Below are positions 9,249 through 18,900 of a DNA stretch of 64,000 nt, one piece after another. Each line of letters begins with the position of its first letter. The first letter of the stretch is position 1. The notes under the pieces are model-generated. The model saw only the letters and a program-made list of their open reading frames with translations. It was not told where the DNA came from and searched no databases. Where the stretch lies: NCBI RefSeq assembly GCF_000299915.1, contig NZ_AMRI01000009.1, positions 62,001 through 126,000 of the forward strand, written 5' to 3'. Source of the stretch: Gallaecimonas xiamenensis 3-C-1. GTDB lineage: Bacteria; Pseudomonadota; Gammaproteobacteria; Enterobacterales; Gallaecimonadaceae. Made by a program: the position numbers and the translations under genes.

Positions 9249-9625
9249 TGAAAGGCACCATGACCTTGGCCCTGGCCACCCTGGCCCTGGTGGGCTGTAG
9301 CCAGGCCAGCACCGCCCAAAGCGCACCTGCCAAGTTGCAGCCCATCAAGGAGAAGAAAATGGAGCAAAGCGCCGCCCTCACCATCGAAGGTAAAGTGGTG
9401 TTCCAGCCCATGGAAGGGGGCTTTTACGGCATCATCGACGATAAGGGCCAGAAGTGGCTGCCCCTGGGATTGCCGGCCGAAATGCGCCGGGCCGGCCTGC
9501 GGGTCAAGGTGGAGGCCAGCAAGGCCGACGTGATGACCATACAGCAGTGGGGTACCCCCATCCGCATCAACAGCATCACAATCCTTGATGATAAGGACGT
9601 TGTGGGCCAAGGCGAGCAATATTGA
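9248..9625 (+). CDS. small putative lipoprotein
   Basis: This 125-residue protein has a lipobox (LVGC at about 14-17) after a short hydrophobic segment, then a Gln/Ala/Lys-rich linker and a compact domain (about 43-125) that looks all-beta (GKVVFQPMEGGFYGIIDDKGQKW). The domain resembles small OB-like or NlpE-like periplasmic modules, but I cannot assign a family. It is translationally coupled to the MscS gene. Its last 50 bp overlap the end of the convergent antiporter gene. Confidence 0.75.
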   Translation: MKGTMTLALATLALVGCSQASTAQSAPAKLQPIKEKKMEQSAALTIEGKVVFQPMEGGFYGIIDDKGQKWLPLGLPAEMRRAGLRVKVEASKADVMTIQQWGTPIRINSITILDDKDVVGQGEQY

Positions 9626-11174
9626 GCACGTGGCGGGCAAAGCCAGCGCCCGCCTCTTCGAAGATATTGAACACTTCGATACCCATGGCCTTGAGTTCCT
9701 CGACTTCGTCGGGGAACTTGGCTACCGCCGCCACCTTGCCGCTATAACCCCTTTCCTTCAGTTCTTCCGCCGCGAACAAGTTACCGTGGTGGTTGGGCAT
9801 GGCCAGCAGCACCAGTTCCAACTCGTCGTCGCGGCGGATTTTTGACCAGAAGTCCGAGTCGGTGGCGTCCCCCACCAAGACTTGGCGCCCCAGTTCCAGG
9901 TGCTCTGCCACTTTGTCGCCGGCATGGTCTATGCCCAGAACCCGGTGGCCGTATTCGGCGGCCAACTGGTCGTAAGCACCGGTGCCAAGGCGGCCCATAC
10001 CGAAGATCAATACCTGGGCGCCGCCGATGTCGATGGGGGCGTCTTCTGGGTGCAGGCGGCGCCGTTCATAGCGCTTGAGGTAAGGGGACAGGCGCCGGTA
10101 GACCGTTTCGGCCCAGGTGTTGAGGGGCGAGGCCAGCACAAAGGACAGGGAAAGGGCAATGGCGATGATGGTTAGCCAGCGGCTGTCCAAGAGCCCCGCT
10201 TTGGCACCCAGGGCGGCCACGATAAGGCCGAACTCCGAATAGGTGGCCAAAGACAGGGAAGCCAGCACCCCGGTACGCACCCTCAGGCCAAAGCGGCTCA
10301 ACACCCAGAAATAGAGGCCGGCCTTGAGCGGCAGCAACACCACCAGCAACAGGGCAATGATCAGCATGGGCCAGTCTGGCAGGCCGTTAAGGCCGATGCT
10401 CAGGAAAAAGCCCACCAGCAGCAGTTCCTTGAGGTTAAAGAGGGTCTTGGACAGGGCGTCGCTGCGGGCATGGCCGGCAGCCATCATGCCCATCACCAAG
10501 GCCCCCAAGTCTGGTTTCAGCCCTGCCGCTTCAAACAGGCTGACCCCGGCCACCAGGGCCAGGAACAGGCCGGCCAGGCTTTGCAGTTCGGAATTGCTGC
10601 ACCAGTCCAGCAGCTTGTAGAGAAGGGGCCTTGCCAGGGGCAGCAGCAGCAGGGCCGGGGCCCACAGGGCCGGCACCTTGCCCTGGGCAAAGGTCAAAAA
10701 GAGCACCGCGAAGATATCCTGCATAACCAGGATGCCGATGGACAGGCGCCCGTACAGGGAACTGGTGTCGCCTTTGTCTTCCAGTACCTTGACCGCAAAG
10801 ACGGTGCTGGAGAAGGCCAAGGCAAAGCCCACTATGGTCCAGGACTGCAACTGGCCCTGCACCAGCCCCAGCAGGGCCAGGGCGGCGATGCCCAGGGTAA
10901 AAAAGGCCATGGAGCCCATCAGGTGCAAGGTAGTGGCGCCCCAGATCTCCGGCTTTACCAGGGTCTTTATCTTGAGCTTAAGGCCGATGGTGAAGAGCAG
11001 CAGGGTGACCCCGAGATCGGCCAGGTACTGCAGGCTGTCGGGGGCTTCGATGCCAAAACCATGGAGCGCAAAACCGGCTACCAAAAAGCCCACCAAGGGC
11101 GGCAGGCCAAGGCGGCTCAGGGCCAAGCCGCAAAAAAAAGCCAGTGCGATAACGGCTGCGCTCATAAGTGTCAT
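9576..11174 (-). CDS. Kef/YbaL-type cation:proton antiporter with TrkA-N domain
   Basis: The 532-residue CPA2 family protein has about 12 membrane helices (1-370), including the LGVTLLLFTIGLKL and FSSTVFAVKVLEDKG signatures. A Rossmann-fold RCK/TrkA-N domain follows, with nucleotide-binding GMGRLGTG at about 388-395. Proteins of this kind exchange potassium or another monovalent cation for protons under NAD(H) or thiol-adduct control. Two starts are possible (ATG at 11174 or three codons later). The 3' end overlaps the convergent lipoprotein gene by 50 bp and no terminator separates them. Confidence 0.9.
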   Translation of the reverse strand: MTLMSAAVIALAFFCGLALSRLGLPPLVGFLVAGFALHGFGIEAPDSLQYLADLGVTLLLFTIGLKLKIKTLVKPEIWGATTLHLMGSMAFFTLGIAALALLGLVQGQLQSWTIVGFALAFSSTVFAVKVLEDKGDTSSLYGRLSIGILVMQDIFAVLFLTFAQGKVPALWAPALLLLPLARPLLYKLLDWCSNSELQSLAGLFLALVAGVSLFEAAGLKPDLGALVMGMMAAGHARSDALSKTLFNLKELLLVGFFLSIGLNGLPDWPMLIIALLLVVLLPLKAGLYFWVLSRFGLRVRTGVLASLSLATYSEFGLIVAALGAKAGLLDSRWLTIIAIALSLSFVLASPLNTWAETVYRRLSPYLKRYERRRLHPEDAPIDIGGAQVLIFGMGRLGTGAYDQLAAEYGHRVLGIDHAGDKVAEHLELGRQVLVGDATDSDFWSKIRRDDELELVLLAMPNHHGNLFAAEELKERGYSGKVAAVAKFPDEVEELKAMGIEVFNIFEEAGAGFARHVLNIARLGPQRPYHQGL

Positions 11175-11238
11175 GGTTCCAGGGCAACTTTTACCTCATG
11201 ATAACAGTATCTGTTTTTCAATGCGTTACAGAGGCCCT

Positions 11239-11721
11239 ATGCAACCTAAGGATATTGAACTGACCCGCCTGGATGGCAGCCAAGACAACATCAACCACTA
11301 CCAGGGCAAGCTCTGGTTGGTGGTGAACACCGCCAGCAAGTGCGGCTTTACCCCCCAGTACCAGGAACTGGAAGCCCTCTGGCAGCAATACCGGGACCAG
11401 GGCCTGGTGGTGCTGGGTTTTCCCTGTAACCAGTTCATGCACCAGGAACCGGGCGGTGCCGACGAGATAGCCCAGTTCTGCGATCTCAACTTCAAGGTCA
11501 GTTTCCCGCTCTTTGACAAGATTGATGTCAACGGCCCCGACACCCACCCGCTGTTTGCCTGGCTGAAAAACAAAGCGCCCGGGGTCCTGGGATCCCGGGC
11601 GGTGAAATGGAACTTTACCAAGTTCCTGGTGGCGCCAGACGGGCAGGTCAAGCGCTATGCGCCCCGCACTGCCCCTTCACGGCTGACCGATGCCATCAGT
11701 CAGTGGCTTCCGGGCGGCTGA
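11239..11721 (+). CDS. glutathione peroxidase (thiol peroxidase, BtuE-like)
   Basis: The 160-residue enzyme shows all the family marks: peroxidatic Cys35 in NTASKCGFT, Gln65 in FPCNQF, and the Trp-Asn pair in VKWNFTKFLV. It uses Cys rather than selenocysteine and reduces hydrogen or organic peroxides with thioredoxin or glutathione. The start at 11239 was chosen because AGAGG precedes it and the product has the normal family length; an in-frame ATG at 11221 has no RBS. The coding end overlaps the convergent M28 peptidase gene by 26 bp. Confidence 0.95.
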   Translation: MQPKDIELTRLDGSQDNINHYQGKLWLVVNTASKCGFTPQYQELEALWQQYRDQGLVVLGFPCNQFMHQEPGGADEIAQFCDLNFKVSFPLFDKIDVNGPDTHPLFAWLKNKAPGVLGSRAVKWNFTKFLVAPDGQVKRYAPRTAPSRLTDAISQWLPGG

Positions 11722-13309
11722 ACTCGGCGCCCGGCTGCCAGCTGGGCCAGTCGCGGCTGGTGGCCAGGGCTTCGATGACGTCGTGAAAAGCCTGCAGATC
11801 TGACAGGGCGCCACGCAGGTCCCAGTCGTCCTGATACTGGTCACAGGCGTTGTGGTAGCAGCCCTTGAGGCGCTCGCGCATGGCGTCGCGGTACTGGGCC
11901 ACGTCGCTGTTCCAGGGTTGGCTGCCGCCACCGGCATAGAGGGCGGGAATACCGGCCTTGGCGAAGTTGAAATGATCGGAGCGGTAATAGCCGCCGGCTT
12001 CCGGCCTGTCGTTGGGCACCAGGGTGCGGCCTTGCTTACGCAGGGCTTCGGTCAGCTCTTTTTCCAGGCTGGTTTTGCCCTGGCCAACCACCACCATGTC
12101 CTTGGTGGGGCCGAAGACGTTGAGGCTGTCCATGTTGATGTTGGCCACCGTCTTGCCAAGGGGGATGGAAGGGTTGGCCACATAGTACTTGGAGCCCAGC
12201 AGGCCCTGTTCCTCGGCGGTCACCGCCAGCAGCGCCACCGACCGGCGCGGCTTGTCCTTGCCCTGGTACAGATCCTTTAAGGACCGGGCCAGGCTGATAA
12301 GGCCGGCGGTGCCGGTGGCATTGTCCATGGCGCCGTTGTAGATGGGGTCGTCGGTGTGGCTCGGGTCCATGCCCAGGTGGTCCCAGTGGGCGGTCACCAC
12401 TATGGTTTCTTCGGTCTTGCCAGGCAGCAGCGCCATCAGGTTGTGGGACTCGGTGGTCTTGAACTCGCTGTCGATATGGACGCTGGCCTTGGCGCCCAGG
12501 GACTTGGCCATGGGGGCCTTGCCGGCGTCGGCGGTGGTGGCGGCAAAGTCCAGGCCGGCCTGGGCGAACAGGCGCTTGGCGGCGTCTTCGGTTATCCAGC
12601 CGGAAAAGTCGGACTGGGCCATGTGCTGGCCAGCCAGGTCATAGCGGGCGCCGGACCAGGAATTTTGCACCACGGACCAGGGATAGGAGGCCGGGGCGGT
12701 CTGGTGGATGATCAGGGCGCCGGCCGCCCCTTGGCGGGCCGCTTCGTCGAATTTGTAGTCCCAGCGGCCGTAATAGGTCATGGCCTTGCCGTCAAAGCGG
12801 CTGTCGCCGGTGGCATAGCCCGGGTCGTTGACCAGCATCACCACCACCTTGCCTTTGACGTCCTGGCCCTGATAGTCGTCCCAGCCCAGCTCTGGAGCAT
12901 GGATACCGTAACCCACGAACACCAGCTCAGCGTCTTTGACGTCGGTCTTGGCCACGGCCTTGGGGCTGTTGATCACCATGTCTTTGAGGTAATCGAGCTT
13001 GAGCTCCCCCAGGGTCAGGCTGCCCGGGTGGCTGGTGATGGACACCAGGGGCACCGGCTGCACGAAGCTGTCCCCAAAGCCGGGCTTGAGGCCCAGCGCC
13101 TTGAACTGGGATTCGAGGTAGGCCAGGGTCTTGGTTTCCCCTTCGGTGGCCGGCAGGCGGCCTTGGAAGTCGTCAGAGGACAGGGTCTTGACGAACTGGC
13201 CGTAGCTTTGGGCATCCAGGCCCTTGGCAAGCTTATCCCCCGGTACGGCGGCCTGGGCGCTGGTGGCCAAAAGCAGGCCAACAGCCACGAGGCTGAGTCT
13301 GGTCTTCAT
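11696..13309 (-). CDS. exported M28-family zinc peptidase
   Basis: The 537-residue product has a signal peptide (about 1-20, ending AQA), a PA-type inserted domain (about 120-250) and an M28 di-zinc catalytic domain. The zinc ligands are visible in order: His in TAHWDHLG, Asp in MDNATGTAG, Glu pair in TAEEQGLLG, Asp in INMDSL and His in RSDHFNF. It probably acts as a periplasmic or secreted aminopeptidase. The start at 13309 follows AAGGA and begins the signal peptide; a longer 48-codon extension is only chance open frame. Confidence 0.92.
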   Translation of the reverse strand: MKTRLSLVAVGLLLATSAQAAVPGDKLAKGLDAQSYGQFVKTLSSDDFQGRLPATEGETKTLAYLESQFKALGLKPGFGDSFVQPVPLVSITSHPGSLTLGELKLDYLKDMVINSPKAVAKTDVKDAELVFVGYGIHAPELGWDDYQGQDVKGKVVVMLVNDPGYATGDSRFDGKAMTYYGRWDYKFDEAARQGAAGALIIHQTAPASYPWSVVQNSWSGARYDLAGQHMAQSDFSGWITEDAAKRLFAQAGLDFAATTADAGKAPMAKSLGAKASVHIDSEFKTTESHNLMALLPGKTEETIVVTAHWDHLGMDPSHTDDPIYNGAMDNATGTAGLISLARSLKDLYQGKDKPRRSVALLAVTAEEQGLLGSKYYVANPSIPLGKTVANINMDSLNVFGPTKDMVVVGQGKTSLEKELTEALRKQGRTLVPNDRPEAGGYYRSDHFNFAKAGIPALYAGGGSQPWNSDVAQYRDAMRERLKGCYHNACDQYQDDWDLRGALSDLQAFHDVIEALATSRDWPSWQPGAEFSRPEATD

Positions 13310-13415
13310 GTGGTTATCCTTATGGTTTTTCTCACTGGCACCTTGGCACAGGGCAGGGGCCCGGCCAAGACGGCCTCGGCCACCGGCCCCAAAGGTGCGG
13401 CAAAGCGCGGCGCCG

Positions 13416-14162
13416 TCAGAGGATGTCGATTTCCCCGACATTGGCAAAGACATGGTTGGGCCTGAACGGCATCTTGGGGATGTCTTCCTGGCGGGACACC
13501 CCGGACAGCACCAGTATGGTTTCCAGGCCCGCCTGGAAGCCGGCCAGGATGTCGGTGCGCAGGTTGTCGCCGATGATGACGGTGTTGTCGGAATGGGCGC
13601 CGATATGGTTCAGGGCCGAGCGCACTATCCAACTGGAGGGTTTGCCCACGTAGAAGGGCTGCTGGCCGGTGATCCGCTCTATGGGGGCGCACAGGGCGCC
13701 GCAGGCCGGGCTGTGGTTGGGGCCGTGAAAATCGGGATTGGTGGCGATAAAACGGGCGCCGCCGGCCACAAAGCGGGCGGCCTTGTGGATCATGTCCCAG
13801 TTGTAGGAGCGGGTCTCGCCGATGATCACGAAATCGGGGTTGATGTCGGTGATGGTAAAGCCGATTTTGTAAAGCTCATGGGTCAGGGCCCCGTCACCGA
13901 TGACATAGGCCTTGGTACCGTCCTGGCGGCGCAGGAAATCGGCGGTGGCCATGGCCGAGGTATAAAATTTTTCCTCTGGCAGCTCGATGCCGCCGGCGGC
14001 CAGGCGGTTATGGAGATCCCGGGCGGTCTGGGACGGGTAGTTGGTGAGCAGAACCAAGGGATTGCCCTGGTCTAGGATACGCTTGATGAACTGGTCGGCG
14101 CCGGGAATGGCGGTGTTGTCGTGCATCAGCACGCCGTCGATATCGCAGATGATGTTCTTCAT
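13416..14162 (-). CDS. nagD: HAD-superfamily phosphatase NagD (UMP phosphatase)
   Basis: The 248-residue protein is very close to E. coli NagD throughout, including the catalytic DIDGVLMHD (D7/D9), LLTNYPSQT, FYTSAMATADFLRRQ, ETRSYNWDM, FYVGKPS and GDNLRTDILAG motifs. NagD is a cytosolic HAD-IIA phosphatase with preference for UMP and related nucleotides. The start at 14162 matches the family N-terminus. The prophage boundary is only 22 bp upstream (insertion point 18 bp from the ATG), so the native promoter has been cut off and transcription must now come from the phage end. Confidence 0.95.
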   Translation of the reverse strand: MKNIICDIDGVLMHDNTAIPGADQFIKRILDQGNPLVLLTNYPSQTARDLHNRLAAGGIELPEEKFYTSAMATADFLRRQDGTKAYVIGDGALTHELYKIGFTITDINPDFVIIGETRSYNWDMIHKAARFVAGGARFIATNPDFHGPNHSPACGALCAPIERITGQQPFYVGKPSSWIVRSALNHIGAHSDNTVIIGDNLRTDILAGFQAGLETILVLSGVSRQEDIPKMPFRPNHVFANVGEIDIL

Positions 14163-14179
14163 GGGCCAAGGTTCTGAAC

Positions 14180-14184
14180 GGGGA
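14180..14184 (+). repeat. target site duplication GGGGA, left copy
   Basis: It is identical to 47424-47428 and directly abuts the TGTA terminus. Five bases is the duplication length produced by MuA. Confidence 0.85.
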
Positions 14185-14247
14185 TGTAGCCGGGCGCGAA
14201 TTTTGATCACTAAGAGCGACATAGTTGATCAGTGCCATTTCTGATCA
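14185..14247 (+). promoter_or_regulatory. phage right end (attR) with three transposase-site candidates
   Basis: Reading inward from TGTA, TGATCA occurs at 14204-14209, 14226-14231 and 14242-14247. The first two are exactly 22 bp apart, the repeat length of MuA sites R1 and R2 in Mu. The terminal copy (TTGATCACTAAGA) matches the copy at the other end at the same distance, starting 20 bases in from the terminus. These are inferred to be MuA binding sites R1-R3. Confidence 0.65.
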
Positions 14248-14289
14248 CAACACTAGCGCAAGGCAAGTTGAAAATGCCAAAGAGATGGA

Positions 14290-14312
14290 GCTACCTTTCG
14301 GGGTATGGTAGC
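14290..14312 (+). repeat. inverted repeat before the right-end gene
   Basis: GCTACC and GGTAGC are separated by 11 bases just upstream of the plus-strand gene at 14324. There is no T-tract. It may be an operator or a structured leader; it is only a weak signal. Confidence 0.35.
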
Positions 14313-14323
14313 CAGCGGACGGT

Positions 14324-14605
14324 ATGACTATGGCCACAGTTTCTAACTTCTCCTCTACAACCTGCCAATGCATTGCCACGTACCTGAGGCTTTCACTGAC
14401 AGACCTCATGCTCATAGACTTTCCCATCGATGCCGAAACACACAATGGAGACGGGGAGACGATTTATCTCAAAGTCCCCTACCACACTCCTCGCGACCTG
14501 CTGGTTGCAAGGGATTGGTCTGTCGGACAAAAGATACCTATCCCAGCAAGCTTGCTCATGACACGCCAAAAGAACTGGCTATCAGGTATCTACTGGACCA
14601 AATAG
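14324..14605 (+). CDS. unknown right-end phage gene, opposite to the morphogenesis genes
   Basis: A 93-residue hypothetical protein (MTMATVSNFSSTTCQCIA...). It is the only candidate gene on the plus strand between the phage terminus and the repressor, and it converges on the tail fibre gene with a 16-bp overlap. The sequence is visibly richer in A and T than the neighbouring structural genes. I recognise no domain. The position matches the right-end slot where Mu carries com/mom and other transposable phages carry host-modifying genes. The RBS is weak, so expression is uncertain. Confidence 0.5.
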   Translation: MTMATVSNFSSTTCQCIATYLRLSLTDLMLIDFPIDAETHNGDGETIYLKVPYHTPRDLLVARDWSVGQKIPIPASLLMTRQKNWLSGIYWTK

Positions 14606-15942
14606 GGCTCTTCAGTTTCCTCGGCTGGCAGCGAATTCAGCCGCACATCAATCCACCGCTCGTCCAGATCCATAGGAGCGCCAGCCGCAAGTGCGCCGGT
14701 TGAGTAGTCAGGGGCGAAGGTCATAACAGTGATGGTCCAGGTTCCGTCCTCGGCCTGTTCCTGGCTGTACTCGACATACCTTTTTTGCAGTCCGTTGGCG
14801 TCGCGTGGCGTCTCGATGTACCAGCCCTCATCCGCCAGCCCCTGGGTGCCGCTGATGAGGTAGTGCCCCACACCGACCCGGGCAAACTGCGCGTCCTGAA
14901 GCTCTGCCTCCCAGTTTGCCTCTACCCGCTCATTGAAAAGGCGAAGTACCGGCGAGGCGGCCTTCACAAATCCGTTGGTATCGACAACGGTGTTTGCCTC
15001 TGACCACGTCTTCGACCAGGACGACCAGGCGCTGCCGTTGAATGACCTGGTGCGGATCTCCCGGGTAGAGGTCGAAACCCACAACTGAATAACCGTGGCA
15101 CTGGCCGCCGCCTTCATCACAAACGCGTGGGCGACATGAGCGACCGGCGTGGACGCGGTAGACGTCGAGCACAGGTAGGTGCCTGGGATCGTGGCATTGT
15201 TCAGGTCGGTCGAGACGCCAAAGTAAGTGCCGTTTGACCAGTTGCCAGAGTGCCATCGTTCCAGCCATTCACTCCATGAATTCGCCTCTTTAGTGCGGAA
15301 CCAGTCTCGCTTGTTCCGACTGCCATGCTGGGCGCCAAACTGTGTATTGTTGGCCTGAAGATGCATGCCATAAATCGTGGCGCCAGTCGGGCTGTCAGAC
15401 GACCCTTCAACAAATTGTGTGGGCAACGTCGCCCCCCAGCCTGACGGAACAGTCAAGTTGCCCAGCAGCCCACCTGCACCTACCTGCATGACGTTGCCAG
15501 CGGCTATGCCCACGTCTCTAGTTGCCGCTGTACCCCAATTGCTGGTGTAGCTATACAGCGTGGGCAGGTTGATGCTGCTGCCATCGGCCAACTCAATGGC
15601 GATGCTGCTGTCCTGACTGGTTAGCCAGTCGGCCATGGCGGCATGGATGGTGGCCGCATCAGCATTAGTGTCCCGTAAGGCCTGGATAGCAGCTTCAAAG
15701 CGGCCACCATTGGGCTGTACTGTCAAACTGCCATTGGCTACTGCGGCATATGGCCAGGGGCGTTCCAGCACCAGCTGCCAAGTGCCTCCGGCTTGCTGAG
15801 CTGTCTTGATCTCCACCCCAGGATTTGCTCCCAGAATTGCCGCATCCCCCGGCATCACTGGTGCCATGGACTCGCCGGAGTTGATGGTTATTACGGTGCC
15901 ACTGGCGGCGACGGTAGCTTGCGTGGCGTAGAACCAAGCCAT
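14590..15942 (-). CDS. phage tail fibre protein
   Basis: The 450-residue product has an N-terminal attachment region (MAWFYATQATVAASGTVITI), a central region with repeated Asn/Gly/Thr/Ser-rich tail-fibre blocks (WHSGNWSNGTYFGVSTDLNNA) and a C-terminal domain of the widespread fibre type (VLRLFNERVEANWEAEL, HYLISGTQGLADEGW, RWIDVRL). The C-terminus probably binds the bacterial receptor. It is the last gene of the rightward phage operon and follows the tip protein J gene by about 11 bp, the usual order in lambda-like tails. Confidence 0.88.
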   Translation of the reverse strand: MAWFYATQATVAASGTVITINSGESMAPVMPGDAAILGANPGVEIKTAQQAGGTWQLVLERPWPYAAVANGSLTVQPNGGRFEAAIQALRDTNADAATIHAAMADWLTSQDSSIAIELADGSSINLPTLYSYTSNWGTAATRDVGIAAGNVMQVGAGGLLGNLTVPSGWGATLPTQFVEGSSDSPTGATIYGMHLQANNTQFGAQHGSRNKRDWFRTKEANSWSEWLERWHSGNWSNGTYFGVSTDLNNATIPGTYLCSTSTASTPVAHVAHAFVMKAAASATVIQLWVSTSTREIRTRSFNGSAWSSWSKTWSEANTVVDTNGFVKAASPVLRLFNERVEANWEAELQDAQFARVGVGHYLISGTQGLADEGWYIETPRDANGLQKRYVEYSQEQAEDGTWTITVMTFAPDYSTGALAAGAPMDLDERWIDVRLNSLPAEETEEPYLVQ

Positions 15943-15953
15943 GATGAGTCCTC

Positions 15954-18900
15954 TTAAGTCAACGTAACGCCGGACTGAGACCCGGCCAAAATGGAAGTGA
16001 TATCAACGAAGGGGCCGTAAGCTCGCAAAGAGTTGGTGACGCCAGGCCAGCCCACAGACGCTACCAGGTCATAGCTGGTGACCCCTGAACCCGCAGGAAC
16101 GTCAATGGTTATCCAGAATTGAACTTCACCCTGACCAGCAGGCAGGAATAAGTCTCTGATCTGTCGTGTCAACGCTCCAGAAACAATCTCCACCAGGTGG
16201 CCTGCCTGCATGCCATCACCACCAGCAGCTGTACCATCAAGGGCTATGTACCAGGTCTTTAGTACAGTCCCACTCTTCAAGCGCGCCTGTACTTGGCCGC
16301 CAAAGCTGGTGCCTAGGGTCGTATTTGAGTTATTGATGCCCATTTGCAGGTTCATGAGCGACACGTAACGGTCATGGGCTACTGCTGGCATCTTCAATGT
16401 CAGGGCTTTTCGCCACGACACGGCAGAGGCATGGGAAATGGTTTCGCGATACCAGTAGCCGGTGGGTGGTGCGGCCACCCGCTGAATATTGGTCACGTTA
16501 CCGATGATTTGATCCACGGTGATGGTACCGCCGACTCCCTCATCACCTGCATTATCCCGATAACTCACTGCCCTGGCCTTGGTTAGCGCCGTCAAGACCG
16601 GATTACCAGCACCATCAACACTGCCTGTGCGTGGCCCATACCACTCCAGCAAGTTGTCAGGGCCGAACGGTGTAGCTGCCATGACAGTCATATGGCTGGA
16701 GCCGACCATCTCCAACCGGCCACCGCGCAACAGCCCACCTGTGACAGTGCCACCATTTACAACGGGCGATTCAATCTTGGTTCCTGCAAGGATACGGCCA
16801 GCAAACTCCAAAACGGGATCCGCTGCGTTAGCCAGATTGACCTTTAACCCCTCGAAAGTGGTGCCATTGGCCCGCTTTACGATCAGACGAAATACGTTGG
16901 CCAATATGTCCAACTGGCTAACCTGGCCATCGTTAAAGCCCAGTACGCCATTCAGCAAGCCGTTGCTGTCGCTCACCCAGCCGCCACGGGCGACCAGGTT
17001 GCCGTCCACATCGACAAACAGCCCTTGCAGCGCATTGATGCTGCCTTGCTGGCCCTCAACGTCCAGCGTTAACTGCGCCTGCTGCTGCACCAGGTCGGTG
17101 GTGGTTTCGCTGATTTGTGTGAGCTGTGCGGTTTGCCCTTCTTGCGTGGTTTTGAGTTGCAGCAAGGTTTGGGCCTGGGTATCGGTAACCTCTTGCACTT
17201 CAGTGAGCGTTGATGCGGCTTTGTCGGACTGCGCCGACAGCTTCACCATTCGCTGCACACCCTCAGCGCTTACACGCTCCTGCTCCACCATTTGCGCCTG
17301 GGCGTTATCCAGCAGCACTTGCAGCAGCGAAATACGCTCCGCAGACGACAAGTCAGCCCGTTGCAGCTCAACCAGCAGACCCTGCTGCTGTTCCTGTGTT
17401 TCGCCAAGGGCGGTGAGGGTTTGCTGTTGCAACTCAACTGCGTCAGCTGCGCCCTGAGCCGTACTCACTGCGTCGCTGATTTGCTGGTCGTACTGCTCCA
17501 GTGTTTGGTCAATTTGGTCTGCGGTGCTAGCAAGGTGGTCCAGCGTTTGTTGCAGGTTGGCATCCAGGGCCGCTTGGGAAAGCTTGCCTTCCAGGGCCTC
17601 TGTCAGCGCATCCGTGTTGGCGCTGGTGCGCAGCTCTACCGGGCCGTACCAAGCGCTGATGCCGTAGTCGTTCACACTACGTGCCCACACGTAATATGGG
17701 GTGTCAGCACGGCGCCCGGTCCACACAACACTCTTGCCCGTGCCCAGTTCGGTGGCGGCCCCCCGGTCGTTGTTGGTGCCACCCAGCACGGTAAATACGG
17801 TGCTTGTGGCGGTGGCCACGGCCGTGCGGGGGTAGATGGCCAGCTCAAACAAACTGGCCACTGCATCAATACCAATCACCGGCGGCGCGGTGTCCACCGC
17901 CAAGGCGATCTCTGCCGGAGTGTTGGAGCGGTTACCGAACAGGTTAATGGCCCAAATGCGTACCGTGTAATTACCGGCATCAAGGCGCGGCAGGGGCAAT
18001 ACCGAGCCGCTTGGGTTCGCTTGGTAGGCCAGCAGCTCACCGCTGCTGACTTCCACCCGGTACCGGTAAGCATTGGAGCCACCGGGCGCGTCCCAGCTCA
18101 GCTGGCCAAGCAAGCTGGCGTCAGGCTCAAAGGCGGTAAAGGTCACGTTGCTGGGGGTTGGCACCACGCTGCCGTCGGGGTAGTTAACGGGGCTGGCCGG
18201 TACCAGCGGCGTGCCGCCAGTATCGGCATTTTCGAACAGCTCAGCGCTGTGGTACGTCAGCACCAGTTGCACCGGCTTGCCCATTTCAAAGGTCCAGTCG
18301 TCTACACGGAACACACCGGCCAGGTTAAGCCTTGGCAAGTTGATGTTGACGATGCGCCCCACGCTGACGCTTAAGCCGATCATCTTAATGGGAAAGGTGA
18401 TTTGCAGGCCGCTGCGCTTTTGCAACAGGTAGAGCTTGGCCAGGCGCTGGGCTGTCCATACCGACTGGGTAAATGGCAAATCCAGATCGTCATCGATGTA
18501 CTCGCCGTTGTCGTCGGCTTGCAACTCGGCAGACTCAACTGGCGGAAAGTCGGTGGGCTGGTACGCCTGATCCGGATCAACGAAGGTGCCGCGCACGGCG
18601 TTGCACAGCTCACTGCGCGGGGTGTACGGGCGCACGGTGATTTGCCCGGCTGCATCGTCTTCAGTGAGGGTAACCACCGGTGGCCCCTGATAGACCCCGG
18701 CATAAAGCCGGTATTGGCCATACACGTATACGTGAGTGCCAAGGCCTGCTGTTAGCATCTGCTCCAGAATAGTGCTTGGGGTTTGGTCAGCCTGCCAGGT
18801 GCCGTTGCAAGTAAAGCGCCGCTCGACGTTCTCGGCATCGGTATATACAGGTTGGTCAGAATCGTTGGCCGCAGCGGCAAAGGTGTCGAGGTCTATCTCA

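Noticed and set aside
14245-14445. 66-residue minus-strand frame at the phage right end
   Set aside because: It overlaps the plus-strand gene, lacks an RBS and reads as a shadow.
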